Origin: an uncultured Actinoplanes sp.
Lineage (GTDB): Bacteria; Actinomycetota; Actinomycetes; Mycobacteriales; Micromonosporaceae
DNA: 6,510 nucleotides
Assembly (NCBI GenBank): GCA_934667465.1
Contig: CAKUMG010000341.1
Span: 1-6,510, forward strand
Direction of reading: 5' to 3'
In this document: piece after piece, positions 1 to 5,204 of the stretch
How positions within the stretch are numbered: position 1 is the first letter of the stretch
Layout of the letters: every line of letters begins with the position of its first letter
The notes under the pieces: model-generated
Databases searched by the model: none
What the model saw: the letters and a program-made list of their open reading frames with translations, nothing else
Told to the model about the DNA's origin: nothing
Position numbers and translations under genes: made by a program

Positions 1-51
1 TACCTGGAGATCCTGCGCCTGCTGAGCTTCTTGCAGGGCGGGGACGACTAG
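1..51 (+). CDS. C-terminal end of a membrane protein, probably Bax inhibitor-1/YccA family (5' truncated)
   Basis: Only the last 16 codons and the TAG stop are present; the gene enters from the left edge. The visible residues, YLEILRLLSFLQGGDD, form a hydrophobic amphipathic helix followed by a short polar tail. Bacterial Bax inhibitor-1/YccA (TMBIM) proteins typically end their last transmembrane helix with a similar Y-L-(E/D)-x-L-x-L-L-x-x-L pattern. In actinobacteria such a gene often sits near this thiolase, which supports the family guess. The family comprises seven-helix membrane proteins, some of them pH-sensitive calcium leak channels. The assignment rests on 16 residues plus context, so the coding end is firm but the family is tentative. 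The gene is convergent with the HAD hydrolase, with a strong hairpin between them. Confidence 0.55.
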   Translation, partial: YLEILRLLSFLQGGDD

Positions 52-66
52 CACTTCCCGGCTCCT

Positions 67-107
67 CACGATGCCCGGTCCGCCCTCACGGTGGACCGGG
101 CATCGTG
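67..107. terminator. Bidirectional terminator-like hairpin between convergent genes
   Basis: Positions 67-81 (CACGATGCCCGGTCC) pair perfectly with 93-107. The stem continues inward through a G-U pair (82/92) and two G-C pairs (83/91, 84/90), giving 18 bp around a 5-nt loop at 85-89. It begins 15 bp after the stop of the left-edge gene and lies 43 bp beyond the stop of the convergent HAD gene, so it can serve both strands. Neither side has a T-tract, which is common for high-GC actinobacterial terminators. An ATG at 71 lies inside the stem and is not a credible start codon. Confidence 0.8.
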
Positions 108-150
108 CTGTCCGCACCCGCGCGCGGGCCGCCCCCAATGAGGTCGGCTC

Positions 151-750
151 TCACGCGAGGAAGCGCTCGATCCGGGCGATGGTCGTGTCGTTCCCCTCGA
201 ACCGGACGGCCGCCATGCCGACCGCCCGCGCCGCCGCGCAGTTGACCTCGACATCGTCGACGAACAGGCAGTCGCCCGGCGCGACGCCGAGCCGCTCGGC
301 GGCCTGCAGACAGGCGGCGGGATCAGGCTTGAGCAGCCCGGTCTCGTGCGAATAGAGCAGCTCCTCGACCAGCGAGCCGAAGCCGTAGGCGGCCTCCTCG
401 CGCTCCCGGGCCCCCACGAAGCTGTTGCTCAGGATGCCCAGCCGGCACCGCCCCCGCAGCCCGCGCACATAGTCGATCAGCGGTCCGTTGGCCGTGCCCA
501 GGTATTCGTGCCACAGGTCGCCCAGAAACCCGCCCACCTCGGCGGCGCTCAGGCCGAGACCCGCGAGCCGCCGCTCGATCTGCCGCTCCGTGATCCCGCC
601 GACCTCCCCGGCGGCCCACACGTCGGCGAGGCTGCGGTCGAGCTCGTCCGCGGGCAGGCCGAGCCGCCGGCTCCAGCGCCCCAACCACCCCGTTGCCGGG
701 GTCAGTTCCAGGACACCGCCGATGTCGAGGATGATCGCGCGATCCGCCAT
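151..750 (-). CDS. HAD-superfamily hydrolase, subfamily IA-like (putative phosphatase)
   Basis: The 199-residue product has the HAD motifs in order. Motif I is LDIGGVL with nucleophile Asp9, motif II is ILSNS (Ser108), the motif III Lys141 sits in LLKPDP, and motif IV is FVDD (Asp165/Asp166). Residues 15-90 form the helical cap of the C1 type. The second Asp of the usual DxD motif is Gly11, as in YihX-like HAD phosphatases, whose motif I reads DLGNV. The likely reaction is hydrolysis of a small cytoplasmic phosphomonoester; the substrate cannot be predicted. I chose the ATG at 750 because motif I must lie near the N-terminus. A longer frame reaching 1074 only adds low-complexity sequence overlapping the upstream gene. 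A weak GAAGA precedes the start, and the upstream stop is 23 bp away, so translational coupling is possible. It is the last gene of the minus-strand block. Confidence 0.88.
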   Translation of the reverse strand: MADRAIILDIGGVLELTPATGWLGRWSRRLGLPADELDRSLADVWAAGEVGGITERQIERRLAGLGLSAAEVGGFLGDLWHEYLGTANGPLIDYVRGLRGRCRLGILSNSFVGAREREEAAYGFGSLVEELLYSHETGLLKPDPAACLQAAERLGVAPGDCLFVDDVEVNCAAARAVGMAAVRFEGNDTTIARIERFLA

Positions 751-773
751 GCCCGCAATCTTCGGGGGCAGGG

Positions 774-1100
774 TCAAGCGAGCGCGGCCCGGACCTCCGC
801 GATCTCCGCACCGGCCCGCTCCAGCAGCCCGGTCGGCGCCGGCGTGGCCACGAGGTCGTGGATCATCACCTTGAGCTGGTCCGGAAGGATCATGTCGGGC
901 TCGCGGGGCACGGTCGCGGGCGGCCGTCCCTCCGCCTCGGCGCCCAGGTCGGCGAGCTTCTGCACCAGGGCGTAGACCACGTCGCCGCGCGAGCGGCCCG
1001 AGCCGGGCCCGGTGGCGGCGACCTCCCAGCGGCCGGTCTCCCAGTGACCCACCTGGGCGAGCAGCCGCCGGCACACGATCTGTAGTTCTTCCGCAGTCAC
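774..1100 (-). CDS. Conserved-looking hypothetical protein, 108 residues
   Basis: I do not recognise a named domain. The product is 108 residues, soluble and without a signal peptide or membrane segment. Residues 1-20 look helical ([20 protein letters not shown]). Residues 34-56 contain a basic turn (SGRSRGD) followed by an amphipathic helix, [17 protein letters not shown]. Residues 69-108 ([19 protein letters not shown] onward) form two more helices, so the protein is probably all-helical. The start is GTG at 1098-1100, preceded by AGGG seven bases upstream. It lies 32 bp after the thiolase stop and 23 bp before the HAD start, on the same strand, so it is probably cotranscribed. Codon use matches its neighbours and the frame is fully open, which supports a real gene. 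I infer a cytoplasmic protein of unknown role; similar small proteins next to this thiolase seem familiar from other actinobacteria, but I cannot verify that here. Confidence 0.75.
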   Translation of the reverse strand: MTAEELQIVCRRLLAQVGHWETGRWEVAATGPGSGRSRGDVVYALVQKLADLGAEAEGRPPATVPREPDMILPDQLKVMIHDLVATPAPTGLLERAGAEIAEVRAALA

Positions 1101-1132
1101 GCAGCGACCCTATCCGGGCCCGGTGGAGCCGC

Positions 1133-2377
1133 TCAGCTCAGCCGCTCGAGCACCATGGCCATCCCCTGGCCGCCGCCCACGCACATGGTCTCGAGGCCGA
1201 TCGACTTGTCGTGCCAGTCCAGGGCGTTGAGCAGGGTGCCGGTGATGCGGGCGCCGGTCATGCCGAACGGGTGGCCCACGGCGATCGCGCCGCCGTTGAC
1301 GTTCAGCTTCTCGACCGGGATGCCGAGCTCGCGGTAGGACGGGATCACCTGGGCGGCGAAGGCCTCGTTGATCTCCACCAGGTCGACGTCGCCGATGGAC
1401 ATGCCGGCCCGGGCGAGCGCCTGATGCGAGGCGTCGACGGGGCCGAGGCCCATGATCTCGGGGGAGAGGGCGGTGACGCCGGTCGAGACGATCCGGGCCA
1501 GCGGCGTGACGCCCAGCTCGCGCGCCTTGGTGTCGCTCATGATGACCACGGCCGCGGCGCCGTCGTTCAGCGGGCAGCAGTTGCCCGCCGTGACCCGGCC
1601 GTCCGGGCGGAACACCGGCTTGAGCCCGGCCACGCCCTCGAGCGTCACGCCCGGGCGCGGGCCGTCGTCGGTGCTCACGACGGTGCCGTCCGGCGTGGTG
1701 ACGGGGGTGATCTCGCGCTGCCAGAAACCGTCGGCGATGGCCTTCTCGGCGAGGTTCTGGCTGCGTACGCCGAACTCGTCCATGTCCTCGCGGGTGACGC
1801 CCTTGAGCTGGGCCAGATTCTCCGCGGTCTGGCCCATGGCGACGTAGATGTCGGGCAGCAGCCCGTCCTCGCGCGGGTCGTGCCAGGTCGTGCCGCCCTG
1901 CGCGGCCGTCGCGGTGCGGGCCTGGGCCTGGGCGAACCCGGGGTTCTGCCAGCCGCCGCCGACCAGGGCCTGCGCCTCGGAGGGCAGGCCGTCGGAGCTG
2001 CCGCGGGCGAACCGGGAGACCGTCTCGACCCCGGCGGAGACGAAGATGTCGCCCTCGCCGGCCTTGATCGCGTGGAAGGCCATCCGCGTGGTCTGCAGCG
2101 ACGACGAGCAGTAGCGGGTCACGGTGGCGCCGGGCAGGCCGTCCAGGCCCAGCTTCACGGCGACGACGCGGGCCATGTTGAAGCCCTGCTCGCCGCCGGG
2201 CAGGCCGCAGCCCAGGTAGAGGTCCTCGATGAGCGTGCGGTCGAGCTGCGGCACCTTGGCGAGGGCCGCGTCGACGATGGTGGCGGCGAGATCGTCGGGG
2301 CGCAGATCCCGCAGCGAGCCCTTGTGGGCCCGCCCGATCGGTGAACGAGCAGTGGCGACGATGACGGCTTCCGGCAT
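1133..2377 (-). CDS. Acetyl-CoA C-acetyltransferase / thiolase family protein (FadA3-like)
   Basis: This 414-residue thiolase would catalyse reversible CoA-dependent cleavage or condensation of 3-ketoacyl-CoA in fatty-acid degradation or acetoacetyl-CoA metabolism. The catalytic set is complete: nucleophile Cys90 in [14 protein letters not shown] at 337-340, His369 in [11 protein letters not shown], and Cys399 in [13 protein letters not shown] near the C-terminus. Residues 122-175 form a longer variable lid than in a typical 390-residue thiolase, rich in Gly, Ala and Gln. The frame also allows GTG at 2386, three codons upstream. I prefer ATG at 2377 because family members begin [15 protein letters not shown] and because a TAACGT element lies exactly seven bases upstream, fitting a leaderless mRNA; no Shine-Dalgarno sequence is visible. 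The neighbourhood resembles M. tuberculosis fadA3 next to Rv1075c. Chain-length preference cannot be read from the sequence. Confidence 0.95.
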   Translation of the reverse strand: MPEAVIVATARSPIGRAHKGSLRDLRPDDLAATIVDAALAKVPQLDRTLIEDLYLGCGLPGGEQGFNMARVVAVKLGLDGLPGATVTRYCSSSLQTTRMAFHAIKAGEGDIFVSAGVETVSRFARGSSDGLPSEAQALVGGGWQNPGFAQAQARTATAAQGGTTWHDPREDGLLPDIYVAMGQTAENLAQLKGVTREDMDEFGVRSQNLAEKAIADGFWQREITPVTTPDGTVVSTDDGPRPGVTLEGVAGLKPVFRPDGRVTAGNCCPLNDGAAAVVIMSDTKARELGVTPLARIVSTGVTALSPEIMGLGPVDASHQALARAGMSIGDVDLVEINEAFAAQVIPSYRELGIPVEKLNVNGGAIAVGHPFGMTGARITGTLLNALDWHDKSIGLETMCVGGGQGMAMVLERLS

Positions 2378-2384
2378 GCGAACC

Positions 2385-2390
2385 ACGTTA
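2385..2390 (-). promoter_or_regulatory. Candidate -10 element for leaderless transcription of the thiolase gene
   Basis: On the minus strand this is TAACGT, which matches the actinobacterial TANNNT -10 pattern. It is followed by seven bases and then the ATG at 2377, which is the spacing expected when transcription begins on the A of the start codon. No good -35 is visible: the hexamer 17 bp upstream reads TTCCGC. It would give the thiolase its own transcript within the minus-strand block. Confidence 0.4.
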
Positions 2391-2429
2391 CGCGCCGGTA
2401 ACTTGACGCGGAAGCATCACTTCGTCACA

Positions 2430-2460
2430 CCCGTCGATCCCTCATTCCTGGATCGACGGG
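2430..2460 (-). terminator. Hairpin spanning the stop codon of the second SGNH gene
   Basis: Positions 2430-2440 (CCCGTCGATCC) are perfectly complementary to 2450-2460, giving an 11-bp stem with a 9-nt loop. The TGA stop of the SGNH gene (2442-2444) lies in the loop, and the coding-side arm encodes the last residues, RPSIQ. There is no T-tract on the minus strand after the stem. It could terminate or attenuate transcription just before the thiolase promoter, or protect the 3' end of the upstream mRNA. Confidence 0.55.
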
Positions 2461-3248
2461 CGGCCCGCGGCCCGGGCGGCGTCACGGACGGCCGGATAGA
2501 GGGCGTGCGCCCAGACCCGGTAGCCGTCGGCCGACGGGTGGAAGCCGTCGTAGCAGAGCGTCCCGGCGTCGGCCCGGAAGACGGCCCCGGTCTCGTCGCC
2601 CAGATCGACGACGGTGCCGCCCGCGGAGGTCACCTCGGCGGCCTGCGCGCGGGCGATGCGGCGGCCCAGCCAGCCCGTGACCTGGCGCAGCGGCTGGGCG
2701 ATCGAGCGGACGGCACCCAGGTCGGGGCAGGTGCCCACGACGACCTGGACGCCGGCGTCGCGCAGCCGGCGGACGGCGTTGCCCAGGTGCTGGGCCGACT
2801 CGTCCGCGCTGCGCAGCCCGGTGGCGTCGTTCGCGCCGATCAGGACCACCGCCACGTCGGGGCGGTCACCCAGCAGCGCGCGGGCCACCTGGGTGGCCAG
2901 GTCGGTGGAGCGCGAACCGGCCACGCCCACGCTGGAGAGCAGCACGTGCCGCGGGCCGAACTCCGGGGTGCCCTCGGCGAGCAGCCGGGCGAGCTGGCCG
3001 CCCACGGTCTCGGAGAGCCACTCCACGCCCACGCCGATCGCGGCCGAGTCACCGAGCAGCACCAGCCGCAGAGCCGGCGCGCCGGCCGGCCCCATCGACG
3101 TGCGGAGCGCCAGCCCCATGGTCGGTTTGGCATAGCGGCGGGTGCGCGCGGCTATCGCCTCACCGGCGAGAAGCGCGGCGCCGCCCACGGCCGAGGCGAA
3201 CACCGTCGTCGCCGCCGCCCTGCCGATCCGTCCCGAAAGGCCCGTCAT
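2442..3248 (-). CDS. SGNH/GDSL-type hydrolase, N-terminally membrane-anchored (Rv1075c-like)
   Basis: The 268-residue product is an SGNH-family serine esterase/lipase. The blocks are: Ser68 in LLGDSAAIG (block I), Gly111 in SVGVAGSRSTDL (block II), Asn140 in IGANDAT (block III), and Asp234/His237 in YDGFHPSADGY (block V). Residues 11-34 are hydrophobic after a basic start (RIGR) and are followed by RTRR, which suggests an uncleaved signal anchor with the catalytic domain outside; no lipobox cysteine is visible. The start is well supported by AGGGAGG on the minus strand, four bases before the ATG. It lies 32 bp after the other SGNH gene and is clearly its paralogue, sharing VVVGTCPD-(L/V)-GA and R-R-L-R motifs. 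Its position next to the thiolase matches M. tuberculosis Rv1075c. The natural ester substrate is unknown. Confidence 0.9.
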   Translation of the reverse strand: MTGLSGRIGRAAATTVFASAVGGAALLAGEAIAARTRRYAKPTMGLALRTSMGPAGAPALRLVLLGDSAAIGVGVEWLSETVGGQLARLLAEGTPEFGPRHVLLSSVGVAGSRSTDLATQVARALLGDRPDVAVVLIGANDATGLRSADESAQHLGNAVRRLRDAGVQVVVGTCPDLGAVRSIAQPLRQVTGWLGRRIARAQAAEVTSAGGTVVDLGDETGAVFRADAGTLCYDGFHPSADGYRVWAHALYPAVRDAARAAGRPSIQE

Positions 3249-3252
3249 GTCG

Positions 3253-3259
3253 CCTCCCT
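3253..3259 (-). promoter_or_regulatory. Strong Shine-Dalgarno site of the 3248 SGNH gene
   Basis: The minus strand reads AGGGAGG followed by CGAC and then ATG. It is the clearest ribosome binding site in the minus-strand block and fixes the start of this gene. It sits in the 32-bp gap after the upstream SGNH stop. Confidence 0.7.
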
Positions 3260-3278
3260 GCCGTCGCGCCTGTCACAC

Positions 3279-3301
3279 CGTCAGTCGACCGGCGACTGAT
3301 G
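3279..3301 (-). repeat. Short inverted repeat over the stop codon of the first SGNH gene
   Basis: TCAGTCG (3281-3287) pairs with CGACTGA (3293-3299) around a 5-nt loop, and the stem extends outward by a G-U and a C-G pair. The TGA stop of the tailed SGNH gene lies in the stem. It is too short for a confident terminator and lies only about 20 bases before the next gene's ribosome binding site, so an mRNA processing or translation-coupling element is as likely. Confidence 0.35.
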
Positions 3302-4555
3302 ATCCTCCGGGGTCCAGCCTACGGCCCCGGACGCCGAGCGACCCGACCCACGGGTAACACGAGTGACCGTCCGGCTCGCCAGATGCGGCCGTGCGGATGA
3401 CCATGCCCGCCCACCGCCGCGTGCCGCCTCACTCTCCGCCGCCCCGGCGACCGGTGCGTCGCCTGCGGGTGACGGATCGCCGAACGGGACGTTGCCGCCG
3501 GTCGGCGCGGGCTCGCCGGCTTGGTCGTCCGCGGGCAGCAGGTCGGTGGCACGGTGACCGAACCAGGCCCGCGACTCCCCGAACCACGGGTGCCGCCGGA
3601 GCCGCGCCCACGCCCCCGCGGGCCCCCGGGCGTGGCCGTTCACCACTGCCGCGCTGACCTCCGTGCCCGCCGAGCGCACCGCCTCCTGGGCCGCCTCCGG
3701 CAGGCTGCGGACGCCCTGGTTGCCGACGACGGGCGTGCGGTCGTCCTCGCCCAGCATCGCCATCAGGGTCGGCATGATGACCGCCGCCGCGCGGGCGTAG
3801 CCCTCGACCGACGGGTGGAACCGGTCCGAGCCGAACATGCGGACCGGGTCGGCGTAGAAGAACGGGCCCAGCAGATCGACCATGGAGACCGTGCGGCCGC
3901 CCGCCTCCACCACGGCGATGGTCTGCTCCGCCGCGAGCTGGCGGCTCCAGGCCCGGGCCAGCCAGCGCAGCGGCGGCTTGATCGGCTGGATGGCGCCGAC
4001 GTCGGGGCAGGTGCCGACCACGACCTTGCAGCCGGCCGCTCGCAGGCGGCGGACGGCGTCACCGAGGTGGCGCACGGCGGCGGCGCGGTCCGAGACGTGG
4101 GTGACGTCGTTGCCGCCGATCATGATCACGGCGACCTCGGGCCGGAACTCGAGGGCGGCGTCGACCTGGTGGACCAGGCCCGACGAGACGGCGCCGACGA
4201 CGGCCAGCCGGTGCAGCCGGACCGGGCGCCGCAGGCGGCGGGCGACCCCCGTGGCCAGCAGCGCGCCGGGGGTCTCCCGGGGGCGGTGCACGCCGTAGCC
4301 GGCGGCCGAGGAGTCGCCGAGGATCACCATGTCGATGGCCTTGCCGGCGAACTTGGGCCCATACAGGCCGTCACCCCGCGGCGGGGGAGCCTCGGCCGAC
4401 GGGATGATCCGCCGTGCGTCGGCGGCCTGCCTCAGCAGCACGCCCGCGGAGAGGAGGGTGATGCCGGCCGCGGCCCCGGTGACGCTCCCCGCGACCTGTC
4501 CGGCGACCTTGATCCGGCGCCACTCGGTCTCCGTCAACCTGCGAACTTGACGCAT
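3281..4555 (-). CDS. SGNH/GDSL-type hydrolase with long Gly/Ala/Pro-rich C-terminal tail
   Basis: The 424-residue product has an N-terminal membrane segment at about 17-41 after a basic, charged start (MRQVRRLTETEWRRIK). The SGNH catalytic domain covers about 72-268: Ser82 in ILGDSSAAGYG, Gly121 in VVGAVSSGL, Asn149 in IGGNDVT, and Asp244/His247 in SDRFHPSVEGY. Residues 270-424 are a low-complexity, probably disordered tail. Within it one more conserved-looking patch (RRHPWFGESRAWFGHRATDLL, residues 320-340) is rich in Trp, Phe and Arg. The frame extends to 4621, but the ATG at 4555 is preferred because GAGGGAG lies just upstream and the sequence beyond is not family-like. It is the first gene of the minus-strand block, divergent from the DUF1232 gene. 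It occupies the place of a lipase/esterase near cbs in mycobacteria. Probably an extracytoplasmic esterase; substrate unknown. Confidence 0.88.
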   Translation of the reverse strand: MRQVRRLTETEWRRIKVAGQVAGSVTGAAAGITLLSAGVLLRQAADARRIIPSAEAPPPRGDGLYGPKFAGKAIDMVILGDSSAAGYGVHRPRETPGALLATGVARRLRRPVRLHRLAVVGAVSSGLVHQVDAALEFRPEVAVIMIGGNDVTHVSDRAAAVRHLGDAVRRLRAAGCKVVVGTCPDVGAIQPIKPPLRWLARAWSRQLAAEQTIAVVEAGGRTVSMVDLLGPFFYADPVRMFGSDRFHPSVEGYARAAAVIMPTLMAMLGEDDRTPVVGNQGVRSLPEAAQEAVRSAGTEVSAAVVNGHARGPAGAWARLRRHPWFGESRAWFGHRATDLLPADDQAGEPAPTGGNVPFGDPSPAGDAPVAGAAESEAARGGGRAWSSARPHLASRTVTRVTRGSGRSASGAVGWTPEDHQSPVD

Positions 4556-4558
4556 GCT

Positions 4559-4565
4559 CTCCCTC
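4559..4565 (-). promoter_or_regulatory. Shine-Dalgarno site deciding the start of the tailed SGNH gene
   Basis: The minus strand reads GAGGGAG, then AGC, then ATG at 4555. It supports this start over the in-frame upstream start at 4621, which would add 22 residues. Confidence 0.65.
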
Positions 4566-4639
4566 GCTTCCGGTCGAAGGGGACCAGCCCGTCGGCTGAT
4601 CGTCCGACACCTCGGCTGCACCGCGAAGGTGGACCTTAA

Positions 4640-4670
4640 AGAATAACTCGGACAAGCGACGTCCTGGCAA
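4640..4670 (-). promoter_or_regulatory. Candidate promoter for the minus-strand SGNH-thiolase-HAD block
   Basis: On the minus strand TTGCCA (4670-4665) matches the -35 consensus at five of six bases. TATTCT (4645-4640) fits a TANNNT -10. The spacer of 19 bp is longer than ideal. The surrounding AT-rich patch (4636-4648) stands out in very GC-rich DNA. Transcription would start about 75-80 bases before the ATG at 4555. Elsewhere the divergent 184-bp region 4556-4739 holds no recognisable operator. Confidence 0.35.
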
Positions 4671-4728
4671 GTCTCCGGTTGCCGAGAGGCGGATGTGGCG
4701 CGGACCCGTCATGCTGGAGGGACGGGAA

Positions 4729-4733
4729 AGGGG
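4729..4733 (+). promoter_or_regulatory. Shine-Dalgarno site of the DUF1232 gene
   Basis: AGGGG lies six bases before the ATG at 4740, inside a purine-rich run GGGAAAGGGG (4724-4733). It selects this start over the upstream GTG at 4695. A short inverted repeat (CCCGTC at 4705-4710, GACGGG at 4721-4726) lies just upstream and partly overlaps the purine run; its significance is doubtful. Confidence 0.65.
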
Positions 4734-4739
4734 ACGACC

Positions 4740-5096
4740 ATGGCTAGAACGTTGCAGCGCACGGCGGCGTTCACCGCGCTGGCGAAGGCGCTGATGTCCG
4801 GTTCGAGGGGTGGTCCCTCGCTGGGGAAGCGCATGGCCGCGCTGCCCCGCATGATGAAGGCCACAGCCCGCCGTGAGTACGACGGCGGGATGCGGGTGGC
4901 GCTGATGGCGGCCGCCACGGCGTACGTCATCTCGCCCATCGACGTCGTGCCCGAGGCGTTCCTCTGGGTCGTGGGCCTCGCCGACGACGCCGTCATGATC
5001 ACCTGGCTGGCCGGCACCGTGCTGGCCGAGACCGAGCGCTTCCTCGAGTGGGAGCGGCAGCGCGACGCGATGATCGGGGGGGACGTCCTGCGCTGA
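4740..5096 (+). CDS. DUF1232 / YkvA-family small protein
   Basis: The 118-residue product carries the DUF1232 signature at about 62-86: AYVISPIDVVPEAF followed by GLADDAVM. Two hydrophobic stretches (about 52-69 and 73-96) flank or include the motif, consistent with a membrane-associated helical hairpin. The N-terminus (1-50) is basic and the C-terminus is charged (ETERFLEWERQRD). The family is widespread in bacteria and its biochemical role is unknown. The ATG at 4740 is chosen because AGGGG at 4729-4733 lies six bases upstream. An in-frame GTG at 4695 has no such site and would add 15 unlike residues. It is divergent from the SGNH gene and ends 108 bp before cbs on the same strand, so it may or may not be cotranscribed with it. 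No functional link to transsulfuration is evident. Confidence 0.9.
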   Translation: MARTLQRTAAFTALAKALMSGSRGGPSLGKRMAALPRMMKATARREYDGGMRVALMAAATAYVISPIDVVPEAFLWVVGLADDAVMITWLAGTVLAETERFLEWERQRDAMIGGDVLR

Positions 5097-5129
5097 GTCC
5101 GGCATCACAGGGACCGGAGTCCGACTCGG
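5095..5129 (+). repeat. Repeated GAGTCCG boxes upstream of cbs
   Basis: GAGTCCG occurs at 5095-5101 and again at 5117-5123, exactly 22 bp apart, or about two helical turns. The second copy overlaps an inverted repeat, GAGTC-C-GACTC (5117-5127). The first copy overlaps the DUF1232 stop codon. Spacing and symmetry would suit a regulator binding site ahead of cbs, but the boxes are short and could be chance in GC-rich DNA. Confidence 0.25.
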
Positions 5130-5156
5130 CTGCACCCTCCCCCGGGGGCAGTGCCC

Positions 5157-5162
5157 TACGCT
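5157..5162 (+). promoter_or_regulatory. Candidate -10 element for cbs
   Basis: TACGCT fits the TANNNT pattern and lies 42 bases before the GTG start, leaving room for a leader of about 35 bases. No convincing -35 hexamer is seen at the right distance. A 10-bp palindrome, CCCCCGGGGG (5139-5148), lies immediately upstream. Confidence 0.25.
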
Positions 5163-5204
5163 GGGCCTCACCCACAGGTCAGGCACTCAGAAGGGCACAG
5201 GGAC

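Noticed and set aside
751..1074. N-terminal extension of the HAD hydrolase frame up to 1074
   Set aside because: It adds 108 Arg/Gly/Ala/Pro-rich residues before motif I and overlaps the 774-1100 gene in another frame. HAD motif I lies close to the N-terminus.
1211..2344. Long plus-strand open frame (377 codons) opposite the thiolase
   Set aside because: The minus-strand frame encodes a complete thiolase with all catalytic motifs. The opposite frame is a low-complexity Gly/Ala/Arg/Asp/Val-rich shadow produced by G/C-rich third positions.
2229..3299. Plus-strand open frame (356 codons) opposite the second SGNH gene
   Set aside because: It runs through the thiolase promoter and the SGNH gene on the other strand, has no family motifs, and has shadow composition.
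4556..4621. Upstream start of the tailed SGNH hydrolase at 4621
   Set aside because: The ATG at 4555 has a strong GAGGGAG just upstream and is followed by a basic stretch and membrane helix typical of the family. The extra 22 residues look non-coding.
3521..4639. Plus-strand open frame (372 codons) opposite the tailed SGNH gene
   Set aside because: It is antisense to a gene with intact GDS, GGND and DxxH motifs and a Shine-Dalgarno site, and its composition is Arg/Asp/Gly/Ala-rich and typical of a shadow.
4371..5186. Minus-strand open frame overlapping the DUF1232 gene and the divergent promoter region
   Set aside because: It crosses two better supported genes and their regulatory region and has no recognisable motif.
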